From: Roseimaritima multifibrata
GTDB lineage: Bacteria; Planctomycetota; Planctomycetia; Pirellulales; Pirellulaceae
NCBI RefSeq assembly: GCF_007741495.1
Contig: NZ_CP036262.1
Span: forward strand, 5,580,001-5,644,000
Direction of reading: 5' to 3'
DNA length: 64,000 nucleotides
Part shown: positions 56,025 through 64,000 of the stretch, in pieces
Position numbering within the stretch: position 1 is the first letter of the stretch
Layout: every line of letters starts with the position of its first letter
Notes under the pieces: generated by a model
The model's database searches: none
Seen by the model: the letters and a program-made list of their open reading frames with translations, nothing else
What the model was told of the DNA's origin: nothing
Translations under genes and position numbers: made by a program

Positions 56025-57011
56025 ATGCAGCGGGTCATAATGAAATCTCCAGCCAAACTGAATCTTTTTCTGGAATTACATCGTCGTCGCGAGGATGGGT
56101 TCCATGAACTGGAAACGGTGATGGTTGCTATCGATCGCTGCGACCAGTTGTCGATCACTCGGCGAGACGATTCGGAATTGAATGTCACCGCCCAGTGGTC
56201 TCCCTCGCAAGCCGCCTGGGAACAACAGCTACCGGGCATGCCCGCCGGATCGCTTGATCTTCCGCAGGGGGAGGGCAACCTGGTCTATCAAGCCGTCCAG
56301 CGGTTCCGACAACGGTGCCAGATCAAACACGGGTTCGATATCCACATCGAAAAAACCATTCCAGCCGGAGCGGGGATGGGAGGCGCCAGCAGCAACGCCG
56401 CCTGCAGCTTGCGAGGGGTCGCCAAACTGAGCCAAATCCCCCTCTCCGATGCAAGGATACGGCAAACCGCAGCGGAAATAGGAAGTGACGTTCCGTTCTT
56501 CTTAGGGCCAACCACCGATCAAGACGCAAAGCCGGAAGGAAGCGACGCTAGCAATCCTCTAACCAAAGGCTCGGCCGCTTTGGCAACCGGTCGGGGCGAA
56601 CAATTGGCCGAAGTGGCGTTGGCGGCTCCCATTTCCTTTGTGGTCTGCTTTCCTCCCCACCCCTTATCAACCGCCGCAGTCTACTCAATCTGCCAAGTGC
56701 CAGTGAATCCATGTTCAGCGGAGGAACTTTTGTCGACTATGGCGAAAGGGCCTCTGGAGAAGCTTTCCTCCCTTTTATTTAACCGTTTAGGGAAACCAGC
56801 ATCGACTATCTGTCCACCGATGGCCGACTTATTAGAAAGCATGCGCAGCATTGGCTTGAACGGATGTCAACTGACGGGAAGTGGGTCGGCCTGTTTCGGA
56901 ATTGCAGAATCCCTTGCGGACGCAAACCGAATCGCCACAGAATTATCGAAGGCGGGTTATCCGGTTTCCTTCGCGGCGTCCCCACTTCCGTTGCCAACTC
57001 CGCTACAGTAG
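56025..57011 (+). CDS. ispE: 4-diphosphocytidyl-2-C-methyl-D-erythritol kinase
   Basis: IspE phosphorylates CDP-methylerythritol in the non-mevalonate isoprenoid pathway. The 328-residue GHMP kinase has the substrate-binding start KSPAKLNLFLELHRRREDGFHEL, the ATP loop IPAGAGMGGASSNAA, and the C-terminal LTGSGSACFGI. A short insertion of about 15 residues (from TDQDAKPEGSDASN) follows the DVPFFL block. I used the ATG at 56025, with GGAG nine bases upstream; the ATG at 56040 is the alternative. spoVG follows by 45 bases. Confidence 0.92.
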   Translation: MQRVIMKSPAKLNLFLELHRRREDGFHELETVMVAIDRCDQLSITRRDDSELNVTAQWSPSQAAWEQQLPGMPAGSLDLPQGEGNLVYQAVQRFRQRCQIKHGFDIHIEKTIPAGAGMGGASSNAACSLRGVAKLSQIPLSDARIRQTAAEIGSDVPFFLGPTTDQDAKPEGSDASNPLTKGSAALATGRGEQLAEVALAAPISFVVCFPPHPLSTAAVYSICQVPVNPCSAEELLSTMAKGPLEKLSSLLFNRLGKPASTICPPMADLLESMRSIGLNGCQLTGSGSACFGIAESLADANRIATELSKAGYPVSFAASPLPLPTPLQ

Positions 57012-57056
57012 TGATTGCTGATCACAGAAACGCAACCGGTTAGGGAGGGTCGGACG

Positions 57057-57686
57057 ATGGAAATTACTGAAGTGCGGATCAAATTGATGGACGATTCAGA
57101 AGATCGCCTGAGAGCATTCTGTTCGATCACCATTGATCATTGCTTTGTAGTCCGAGATCTGAAAATTATCGAAGGGTCCAACGGACCATTTGTGGCGATG
57201 CCAAGCCGCAAACTAACAAGCCATTGCAACCGTTGTGGCTACAAGAATCATTTGCGCGCAGGTTTCTGCAATCAATGCGGTTCAAAATTCAGACGCGAGC
57301 AGTCGAACGATTATGACTCGCCACAAAAACTGTACGCCGATGTCGCGCACCCGATTAACAGTGAATGCCGCGAACTAATCCAAACAGCGGTTGTCCGGGA
57401 ACTGGACGCGGAACTGAGTCGAGCCGGTCAGCCGGGCTATCGGTCTCGGTACGATGACGAGTTTGATATCGAAGACGTATTGACCGAAGGCATCGAACCG
57501 CCGCCGGCCGCTGCGACTCAAGATTCAGCGTCATCGCAGCCCGCCAAAGGATCGCCGCCGAAGCCACACTTCCAGCGCAGACGCGAAGATCAGAATCGGC
57601 CGGCACCTCAAGAGCGAGAGAGAGCAGAATCTCCACGCAAATCAGATGACGACCAACAAGATGGTTTTGGCGCAGGGATTTTGTAG
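57057..57686 (+). CDS. spoVG: SpoVG family protein with inserted zinc ribbon
   Basis: A 209-residue protein. Residues 1-52 match SpoVG, an RNA- and DNA-binding regulator: [27 protein letters not shown], then [23 protein letters not shown]. Where normal SpoVG passes directly to its last helix, this one has a C-x2-C...C-x2-C ribbon ([19 protein letters not shown], about residues 58-76). It then resumes the helix ([25 protein letters not shown]) and adds a Pro/Gln/charged tail of about 80 residues. A strong ribosome site (GGGAGG) lies just before the ATG at 57057. It is just downstream of ispE, the same order as in Bacillus. Nucleic-acid binding is inferred. Confidence 0.88.
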   Translation: MEITEVRIKLMDDSEDRLRAFCSITIDHCFVVRDLKIIEGSNGPFVAMPSRKLTSHCNRCGYKNHLRAGFCNQCGSKFRREQSNDYDSPQKLYADVAHPINSECRELIQTAVVRELDAELSRAGQPGYRSRYDDEFDIEDVLTEGIEPPPAAATQDSASSQPAKGSPPKPHFQRRREDQNRPAPQERERAESPRKSDDDQQDGFGAGIL

Positions 57687-57840
57687 CTGCCCCCGTTTCA
57701 AGCTAACGCCTCCACCAAGGTACCGCAGAGCTTGCGATAGCTCTTTGAGGCGACAATCACTGAACCGCTAGCCCGGTAAAGGGAAAGATACCCGAAGCGG
57801 TTTCAGCGACAGGAATGAATTCCCTGCGGTGCGGCAACGC

Positions 57841-60054
57841 TTATCCCAACCGTCTTGTGTACAGCACCCATTCGGCTGTTAGAAAACCGATGGCTGCCAA
57901 CAGCAACCAACGCCACAATTCGCTTCTTGCGCTGACTTCAACCGTTCCCTCATCCGCTCGCAAGATCGCGTTCTCTCGCGCCTCATCGATGATTCGAATT
58001 TGATCTCCCTCTTGAACATTCTGGTCGGTCGCTGCCGGACCGTCGTTGACACGGACCAGTCCCTGTTGCAACCAACTGAGGATTTGAGTTTCCGTGCCTG
58101 CTTCCATCGCTAACATCACATCCTTGACCGGGTTTCCATCCTGAAGGGCGGGAACGGTGTACTCGTTATCAAACTGCGCGACCGGACCGATCTGGCGAAC
58201 CGCAGGCCGCTGCAGTTGGCTTTCCGTTTTATCAAACAGATTGATCGTAAAACCGCCTAGTGACAGGCCATCCGATTCCAGCGTGTACAACCCTGGCTGC
58301 TCGGTGTTTGCCATCGACACGGTTCCTCCTGGTGAAACCGCGATCGATTCCGTCTTTCCATCTGGCCCAGTCAGCTGCACGTCGGTCAAGCGATTGTCGA
58401 CGCGCATCGATACCGTTTCGCCTGGGCGATAGGAGGGGGACGAACTGCTATCGACGGCTCCTCCCAGATGACGCAGCAAATTCAAAACGAACACCGGCCA
58501 GCTCCGCTGCACGGGCCAATCGGTATTGAAGGCGGCCCCGCCATCGACGGTTGACAAAATTTCGAATCCGACGACAAGGTCTTGGTAACCCGAACGCGGA
58601 GCCAGAACCATCATGGGACCACTATCGGCGGTCAACAAATCGACCGCTCCGGCGGGCGGGACCAAGGGACGCCCTTCAACGATCTGCAGTGAATACAGTT
58701 CAAGAAAACGCATCAAGGGATGCGTCCGATCGATGTCGATCAGCAAGACCGGCGACGAAACGTCCAGTTGTTCCCAGCCCTGCGGTGGGATGGATCCGAT
58801 AAAAATCGTATTCGTTCGCGGCATCGTCTCCGGTGCGGTTCGATCGTAGATGATCAAATCGTCCAGCCCAGCGTTGGCACGTTCTAAATATTTCGGCGAT
58901 TTGAGATACGACGGGGGAACGACCTCCAACAGGCAAACCTTAGTGGTTTCCTCGGTCTGCAGCGCTAACTCCAAAGGCCGATTCCCAGTCGTGACCAACA
59001 GAACCGACACGGTTCGCATCGGAGCGATCGCAGCATAGGCAACATTATCGATTTTCAACGCATCGGGAACGATCGGGTTCCCTTTGGCATCATAGACCTC
59101 CAATTCCAATTTCAACTCCGCCGATTCACTATTGGAAAGCTGAAAAGGGGCTCCCGCTTCTTCACCGGCAGGAATACTGACCTCGATCGCGTCGACAAAT
59201 TCGCCATCCATGCTAAGCGTGGCATTAAACGTCTGCTCACGATTACTGGTATTTGCGATTCGAGCAAACGCTTCGACCGTTTCAGGCGATTCAGGATTTC
59301 GTTGGGCGCTAAACGCGACGATCCCGACATTGGAAGCTTCTTCACTTCCGACCGGCACATAAACAGCATGCAAGTTTTCCAAATCGAAATCGGTCACATT
59401 GGGAAACCCGCCGTCGGAGTAGATCAACAAATCGGCTGGCAACGCATCGGCCACTTGGTAGTCTTGGGTGTTTCCCGCTTCACTGGTCCGGTTGGGGTTC
59501 GCTAATCCGGCTGCCGCCTTCAGGGCTTCGCGAATATCGGTTGGACGATCGGTTTGAACCGCCCGCTGCAGCGCTTCACGCAATCGATTTCGGTCCGCCG
59601 TAAAGGACTGCAACACCTCGGCTCGATCATTAAACGCAATCAGCATGGCGACATCGCTATCGTCCATCCGGTCAATCCGATCACGCACCAGTTTCTTGGC
59701 CGCATCAAACCGCGTGACTCCGGCTTCTAAATCGGTCGCCCGCATGCTCGCCGACGTATCAAGCAATAAAATGAGACGTTCATTTTGAGAATCGGTCCCT
59801 TCCCAGCCTGGACGCAGCAAGGCAAGCGCCGCCATCGCCACCACCAACAACTGCAACAGCAGCAACAAACTTCGCCGCAACTTTTGCAGCAAACTATTAA
59901 CGTGCAGGTCCTCGATCGTGCGTGACCAAAGGAACGTACTGGGAACGACCATCGGCTGACGCCGAAGTTTCAAAAAGTAAAGCAGGATGATTCCCAGCGG
60001 AACCATCCCCAGCAAAACCCATTGCCAAGGGAGCAGGGCAGGCAGAATATTCAC
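57841..60054 (-). CDS. BatA/VWA-domain membrane protein
   Basis: A 737-residue membrane protein. It begins with two helices and the BatA-type N-terminus (LGIILLYFLKLRRQPMVVPS, then DLHVNSLLQKLRRSLLLLLQL). A von Willebrand A domain (residues about 85-260) follows, with the metal site LLLDTSASM. The later part has repeated beta domains ending in a C-terminal helix (WLLLAAIGFLTAEWVLYT). The start is a GTG that overlaps the DUF58 gene's stop (GTGA), so the two are coupled. Such pairs are normally served by a MoxR AAA+ ATPase, which is not in this window. Confidence 0.85.
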   Translation of the reverse strand: MNILPALLPWQWVLLGMVPLGIILLYFLKLRRQPMVVPSTFLWSRTIEDLHVNSLLQKLRRSLLLLLQLLVVAMAALALLRPGWEGTDSQNERLILLLDTSASMRATDLEAGVTRFDAAKKLVRDRIDRMDDSDVAMLIAFNDRAEVLQSFTADRNRLREALQRAVQTDRPTDIREALKAAAGLANPNRTSEAGNTQDYQVADALPADLLIYSDGGFPNVTDFDLENLHAVYVPVGSEEASNVGIVAFSAQRNPESPETVEAFARIANTSNREQTFNATLSMDGEFVDAIEVSIPAGEEAGAPFQLSNSESAELKLELEVYDAKGNPIVPDALKIDNVAYAAIAPMRTVSVLLVTTGNRPLELALQTEETTKVCLLEVVPPSYLKSPKYLERANAGLDDLIIYDRTAPETMPRTNTIFIGSIPPQGWEQLDVSSPVLLIDIDRTHPLMRFLELYSLQIVEGRPLVPPAGAVDLLTADSGPMMVLAPRSGYQDLVVGFEILSTVDGGAAFNTDWPVQRSWPVFVLNLLRHLGGAVDSSSSPSYRPGETVSMRVDNRLTDVQLTGPDGKTESIAVSPGGTVSMANTEQPGLYTLESDGLSLGGFTINLFDKTESQLQRPAVRQIGPVAQFDNEYTVPALQDGNPVKDVMLAMEAGTETQILSWLQQGLVRVNDGPAATDQNVQEGDQIRIIDEARENAILRADEGTVEVSARSELWRWLLLAAIGFLTAEWVLYTRRLG

Positions 60055-60938
60055 CGCACGACTCCTCGTTCACGCAAGTAACGTGTCACCATTTCATCCA
60101 CCGGCATATCCGTTCGAGCCAACATGTATGTAATCGAACGGCGACTGCAAAATCCTCTCGCGGTATCGACAAATGCTTCGACCGTTTCTCGGTATCGATC
60201 CAACAAGTGACGATTAATCGTCACTTCCGCAAGATCTCCGTCTTCACTATCCACCAGCTTTAAATCCCCTTGCAGCGGCGGCTCCAATTCCTCGGGCGCC
60301 AGCAAGTGGATCACGTAGACATCCATCCTACGTCCCAACAGCATCCGCAACGCTTGCTCGTAGCCTTGCTTGTCCAACAAATCGGTGATCAATACGGCGA
60401 TCCCACTTCCCGAATTCCGCAGGGCGAAATCTTTCACGCCTTCATACAAGGAAACGTTTTCTCCCGGTTGAACACTTTGCAGGTACTGCAACATCCGCCA
60501 GAGATTTGACTTGCCTCGCATCACAGGCGCCTGCGTCCCACGCTTCCCCAAGGCCGTCACTTTGACGCGATCCGCCCGGCACAACCCGATATACCCCAAA
60601 CATGCGGCCAATTGCTTGGCAACATGCAACTTGGTCGGATCGCCGAAGTTCATCGATTCACTCGCATCGATCAACGCATAAAAATGGAGATCCTCCTCCT
60701 CAAGGAACATTTTCAGAAACAACTGATCCAGACGTGCGTAAAGATTCCAGTCGATCTGCCGCAAATCGTCTCCGGCGACGTAATTTCGGAAATCGGCGAA
60801 TTCAACGCTCTGTCCCTTCCGACGACTGCGACGCTCGCCCTTCATTCGGCCGCGAAAGACCTTTCGAGAAACCAACTCCAATCGCTCCAGTCGAGCCACC
60901 AGATCGGCGGGGAGCAATTCCGTGGCAACTGTGGACAT
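60051..60938 (-). CDS. DUF58 protein (MoxR-associated)
   Basis: A 295-residue protein of the DUF58 family, with the signature RRKGQSVEFADFRNYVAGDDLRQIDW, in which the R-x-Y-x-x-GD-x-x-R-x-ID-W pattern is complete. A degenerate VWA fold follows (ALIDASESMNFGDP, then AVLITDLLDKQGYEQAL). DUF58, VWA and MoxR proteins form a system that remodels or activates other proteins. The start at 60938 (MSTVATE) was chosen because the frame upstream to 61085 has no family resemblance. It shares an operon with the VWA protein. Confidence 0.88.
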   Translation of the reverse strand: MSTVATELLPADLVARLERLELVSRKVFRGRMKGERRSRRKGQSVEFADFRNYVAGDDLRQIDWNLYARLDQLFLKMFLEEEDLHFYALIDASESMNFGDPTKLHVAKQLAACLGYIGLCRADRVKVTALGKRGTQAPVMRGKSNLWRMLQYLQSVQPGENVSLYEGVKDFALRNSGSGIAVLITDLLDKQGYEQALRMLLGRRMDVYVIHLLAPEELEPPLQGDLKLVDSEDGDLAEVTINRHLLDRYRETVEAFVDTARGFCSRRSITYMLARTDMPVDEMVTRYLRERGVVR

Positions 60939-61163
60939 ACCGAACTCAAGCTCAAAGACAAGGATGTGCGGAGGCAGCGGCGAAATCCCAGAAAACGCGG
61001 CTGAAATGCAAGGCCATCTTAGCACCGGGCGAAGCGCGCAGCGACTGACCTCTGTGCAGATCGCCATTTCCAACCACCCTCGCACCGATCGGTAGAGACC
61101 ATTGGCTTCACAGGCTGTCGATCAAGCGTTTGTCCCCTTTTGCTCGGGACGTGCAATCAATTG

Positions 61164-61313
61164 GTGAAGAAAGTCTGGCTCCCCTCTCCCCTAAGCGAGC
61201 TCTTTGGTGCGGAAGAAATCTCTGCTAGCTCATTGCGTGATCTCTGCCTCTTTGTTTGATCTAGTGGAGCTTGCTTGAGGGCGAGGGGAGCCAGACTTTC
61301 TTCACTTATTCTT
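61164..61313. mobile_element. MITE-like short inverted-repeat element
   Basis: A 150-base element bounded by GTGAAGAAAGTCTGGCTCCC (61164) and its inverse GGGAGCCAGACTTTCTTCAC near 61304, with inverted repeats of about 38 bases. The internal 50-60 bases are nearly identical, in reverse orientation, to 32618-32680. No coding sequence. The 60939-61599 gap contains this element, a CTTTCGC palindrome fragment and the DUF1559 promoter region. Confidence 0.8.
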
Positions 61314-61395
61314 TTCACGTCCCGCTGGTCTAAAAGCAGCACTCAGACTCGGATGGGCAGGGTTGAAATCGCAACCGATCAATCGCACGTCCTCC

Positions 61396-61446
61396 GCGAA
61401 AGAACGCCTCCTTAAAGCTACTTTCGCAGAGCGAAAGGCTTGACAA
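61396..61446. repeat. CTTTCGC palindrome family fragment
   Basis: CGAAAGAACGCC (near 61398) and GCTACTTTCGCAGAGCGAAAGG (61418-61439) match the arms and middle of the palindrome at 39234-39303, in reverse orientation and with mismatches. It lies 83 bases past the short inverted-repeat element, as another copy does at 32735-32785. Confidence 0.65.
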
Positions 61447-61599
61447 CCCCATACCCGACACCTAACATCCCTAGTGAGATTAAGTCTCATTATCAACCTA
61501 TGTCAGCCAGCCATTATTTAGCCAGCCAGTCACGTGGGACCCTGCCGTCGCCTCTCCCTGAGGCGTCCTTCGTTTTCCTCTGACACCCCCTGATTGGCT

Positions 61600-62700
61600 A
61601 TGTCTCGATTTAGCTCCCCCACGTCTCCATCTTCTCAAGCCCGTGGCTTTACACTCGTCGAATTATTGGTGGTGATCGCCATCATCGGTGTTTTGGTCGG
61701 GTTGTTGCTTCCCGCCGTGCAGGCTGCCCGCGAAGCAGCACGCCGCATGCAGTGCAAAAACAACGTGAAACAAATCGCGTTGGGAATGACGATGCACGAG
61801 CATACGTTTGGGCACTACCCTTATTCTCGAACAGGTTCGCTGTGGCGTATTCTCGACTTCGTCGAGCAATCGACTTTGGCAGACACCTTCAACGAAGCCA
61901 AGCATCCCAATTACGCGATTCCGACCTCCAGTGAATACCGCTGGGGTTACAACGCCAGCATTGGAACGGACTGGAGCAACAAAGCGGACCTGGTCGTGGC
62001 AGCGGGAACCTCTTTGAGCGTTTTCCAGTGCCCCAGTGCGACCGGCACGCGGACGGTGGAAGACAGTGGCGTGGCGCTTGGCGTCGCGGACTACACAACC
62101 CCTCGCGTCCCTGCGCTGCGTCCAGTCGGGCACCCCCTGTATTACCAGAGTGGTGAGCCTCAAATGCAATTCAGCACTGCGATGACCCCCGCCTCGGGAT
62201 CACGAAATCGCAATCCGCTGAATAAAGGTGGTAAGGCTAGAGACATCACCGATGGGTTAAGCAACACGATGATGTACTACGAATGTGTCGGTTCGCCCGA
62301 ACTCTTTGTCCGAGGAAAAGTCGCGGCCTTGACCGGGGGTGCGAGCCTTGCATGGGCAGGTCGCGGGGACGGCGTCAAAATGCGTGCTTACGCTTCTGAC
62401 AACCTAACAGCCGATACGTCGGGATCGAATCGGGGCCTGTCGTCGTCGGGCGACCCGACGATGCCGGACACGCCGACGGACTGTTCGGCATCCAGTGCCT
62501 GGGAAGCGACGATCGACACCTGTGGGAACTACAGCGTGATGAACCACACCAACAAAAGCCAACCCTACAGTTTCCACTCAGGAACCGTGAATGTCGGCAT
62601 GTGTGATGGTTCTTCGCGGTCGCTCAGCGAGACCGTTGACATCGGCGTTTTCCTAAACTTAATGCTCCGCAACGACGGCCAGGTTCTGGGCGAATACTAA
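61600..62700 (+). CDS. DUF1559 prepilin-like protein
   Basis: A 366-residue protein with a type IV prepilin N-terminus: [22 protein letters not shown], in which cleavage is expected before the Phe after Gly. The following [21 protein letters not shown] is the DUF1559 hallmark, and the C-terminus [22 protein letters not shown] fits the family. DUF1559 proteins are expanded in planctomycetes and are thought to be pseudopilin-like surface proteins; the role is unknown. ATG at 61600 is used in preference to a TTG two codons earlier. Confidence 0.92.
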   Translation: MSRFSSPTSPSSQARGFTLVELLVVIAIIGVLVGLLLPAVQAAREAARRMQCKNNVKQIALGMTMHEHTFGHYPYSRTGSLWRILDFVEQSTLADTFNEAKHPNYAIPTSSEYRWGYNASIGTDWSNKADLVVAAGTSLSVFQCPSATGTRTVEDSGVALGVADYTTPRVPALRPVGHPLYYQSGEPQMQFSTAMTPASGSRNRNPLNKGGKARDITDGLSNTMMYYECVGSPELFVRGKVAALTGGASLAWAGRGDGVKMRAYASDNLTADTSGSNRGLSSSGDPTMPDTPTDCSASSAWEATIDTCGNYSVMNHTNKSQPYSFHSGTVNVGMCDGSSRSLSETVDIGVFLNLMLRNDGQVLGEY

Positions 62701-62782
62701 CGGACCTCCTTTCATTCGGTCGGAGGGTTTTTGCGAATTCCTCCGACCAGCAGCCTCCCAGAGCTTCGACATCCCTACTGAC

Positions 62783-63406
62783 ATGAATCCGCCTGGACAA
62801 ATTCGGCGCAGCTTTTGGCTGCGTACCATGATTCATTGGCACTGGATCAGCTCTGCGATCTGCCTGGTTGCAATGATCGGTTTTTCGGCCACCGGGATCA
62901 CGCTAAACCATGCATCGCAGATCAGCGTAGAACCTTCGATCGACAATCGAAACCGAAGCATCCCCGAAGCCTTTCGATACGATTCATTTCCCGACACCCC
63001 ACCGGAAAACGCTCCGTTACCAGCCGAACTTGCCGCGTGGTTGAGCAGCGAACTAGCCGTTTCCATCGGTTCCCAGCCTGCCGAGTGGAGCGAAGACGAA
63101 ATCTATTTATCGCTGCCTCGACCTGGTGGAGACGCATGGCTGAGCATCGACCGAGTCAGCGGCGACCTGGAATTCGAACGAACCGATCGCGGCTGGATTT
63201 CCTACTTCAACGACCTTCATAAAGGGCGGAACACGGGCCCCGCCTGGAGCTGGTTCCTAGACGTTTTTGCAATTGCCACGTTGGTCTTCTGTTTCACCGG
63301 GCTGGGATTGTTATTCCTTCACGCCCGTCAACGGAAATGGACATGGCCTTTGATTGGCCTGGGACTGGTCATTCCATTGCTATTGGCCTTTTTGTTTATC
63401 CACTAA
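62783..63406 (+). CDS. PepSY-associated membrane protein
   Basis: A 207-residue membrane protein with one N-terminal helix ([21 protein letters not shown]) preceded by a basic, His-rich start (RTMIHWHWI). A periplasmic region of about 100 residues resembles a single PepSY domain ([28 protein letters not shown]). Two C-terminal helices follow. The LHKG-type His near the second helix and the N-terminal His are positioned as in PepSY/FMN- or heme-type reductase components. It is 30 bases before the DUF2271 gene, with which it is probably cotranscribed. Confidence 0.8.
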   Translation: MNPPGQIRRSFWLRTMIHWHWISSAICLVAMIGFSATGITLNHASQISVEPSIDNRNRSIPEAFRYDSFPDTPPENAPLPAELAAWLSSELAVSIGSQPAEWSEDEIYLSLPRPGGDAWLSIDRVSGDLEFERTDRGWISYFNDLHKGRNTGPAWSWFLDVFAIATLVFCFTGLGLLFLHARQRKWTWPLIGLGLVIPLLLAFLFIH

Positions 63407-63436
63407 CCAACCCTTTCTTCAACCGATTTAACAGCC

Positions 63437-63967
63437 ATGAAACGCTTTGCCTATATCGCTGCGATCCTGTTCCTTTGCAGTGGTTCGACAGCAACGATTT
63501 CCAACGCCGAAGAGATGGAACTGAGCGTTGAAATTCCCCAGCTGAATGTCTCGGAATACCATCGCCCTTACGTCGGGATTTGGATCGAAGATTCCAAGAA
63601 CCAACACGTTCGCAATCTGGCGGTCTGGTATCAGATGCGAGAGGGCAAAGAAGGACATGGCACCAAGTGGTTGCCAGACCTTCGGCAGTGGTGGCGAAAA
63701 TCGGGCCGCACCTTGGACGTTCCCGTGGACGGCGTCACCAGTGCAACGCGTCCGGTCGGCAAACAGACTCTAACTTTCACCGACTCCGATCCACATTTAA
63801 AGGGACTGGCTGCCGGCAATTACACGCTGGTTGTCGAAGCAGTGCGTGAAGTTGGCGGACGCGAGATGATCAAAATCCCGTTCACCTGGCCCGCTTCCGC
63901 CTCTCAACAGGCCTCTAAAAAAGGTAGCCGCGAACTGGGGATGGTGGAACTTTCCATCAAGCCTTAA
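63437..63967 (+). CDS. Secreted DUF2271 protein
   Basis: A 176-residue exported protein: signal peptide IAAILFLCSGSTATISNAEE, then a beta-sandwich domain with YVGIWIEDSKNQHVRNLAVWY and WLPDLRQWWRKSGR, which is the DUF2271 pattern. DUF2271 proteins are commonly encoded next to PepSY membrane proteins and flavin-transfer proteins in putative iron or electron-transport operons. That context supports a role in a periplasmic redox or metal system, but the substrate is unknown. The window ends 33 bases later, so further operon genes may lie beyond it. Confidence 0.85.
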   Translation: MKRFAYIAAILFLCSGSTATISNAEEMELSVEIPQLNVSEYHRPYVGIWIEDSKNQHVRNLAVWYQMREGKEGHGTKWLPDLRQWWRKSGRTLDVPVDGVTSATRPVGKQTLTFTDSDPHLKGLAAGNYTLVVEAVREVGGREMIKIPFTWPASASQQASKKGSRELGMVELSIKP

Positions 63968-64000
63968 TCCCACCAACCGCTCCGCACTCTTCAAGAAAGT

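Overview
The window reads as chromosomal DNA of a planctomycete, most like Rhodopirellula and its relatives in the Pirellulales. This rests on recognised gene families, not on a database search. The diagnostic features are a giant surface protein with the planctomycete N-terminal LEPR-type motif and DUF11 repeats, a BBP7 beta-barrel protein, a DUF1559 prepilin-like protein, a DUF1080-PhoD fusion, FG-GAP and PQQ propeller proteins, tetrahydromethanopterin (H4MPT) C1 genes in a bacterium, and lipid A genes.

Layout. 1-6.5 kb: surface and secreted proteins on the minus strand. 6.8-12.2 kb: a MaoC hydratase, then a tightly coupled minus-strand operon mch - ATP-grasp ligase - OleC-like acyl-AMP ligase, then an aldo/keto reductase. 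12.3-15.9 kb: DUF1080-PhoD phosphatase and rpsL-rpsG. 16.6-19.6 kb: lpxD - lpxI - a Dnmt2-like cytosine-5 methyltransferase as one operon. 20-21 kb: an adenylate-kinase-like protein with an unknown C-terminal domain. 21.4-28.8 kb: a complete phosphate regulon phoR-pstSCAB-phoU-phoB. 28.8-32.2 kb: metallophosphoesterase, SixA and a PQQ-propeller protein. 32.9-35.5 kb: clpC. 35.8-40.7 kb: two unknown membrane proteins, a single-chain MlaF-MlaE lipid ABC transporter and a possible MCE-like partner. 40.8-44.5 kb: MFS transporter, Gfo/Idh/MocA oxidoreductase and TauD-type dioxygenase. 45-50 kb: tRNA-Glu(CTC), a lipoprotein and pyruvate carboxylase. 50.3-55.9 kb: a flagellar rod/ring operon flgF-G-A-H-I-J-N. 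56-57.7 kb: ispE and a zinc-ribbon SpoVG. 57.8-61 kb: a VWA/BatA-type protein and a DUF58 protein. 61.6-64 kb: DUF1559, PepSY and DUF2271 proteins.

Three families of intergenic repeats run through the window. The most striking occurs in five arrays (near 2.7, 14.7, 19.6, 44.7 and 50.1 kb). Its unit can fold into a hairpin with a bulged base and a GCGA or GCAA tetraloop, and its stem shows compensating base changes. A second family is a short element with terminal inverted repeats at 32.3 and 61.2 kb. A third is a CTTTCGC-type palindrome, with a 26-base-arm copy at 39.2 kb.

The items I rate most worth following up are the GNRA-loop repeat family, the fused MlaF-MlaE transporter with its neighbours, the Dnmt2-like enzyme in a lipid A operon, a tRNA-Glu with C at position 33, the SpoVG with an inserted zinc ribbon, and the coupling of an OleC-like enzyme to an H4MPT gene. 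Start codons were chosen from reading-frame overlaps, ribosome binding sites and signal peptides; several long open frames begin at an unlikely TTG or GTG and were shortened to a better start.
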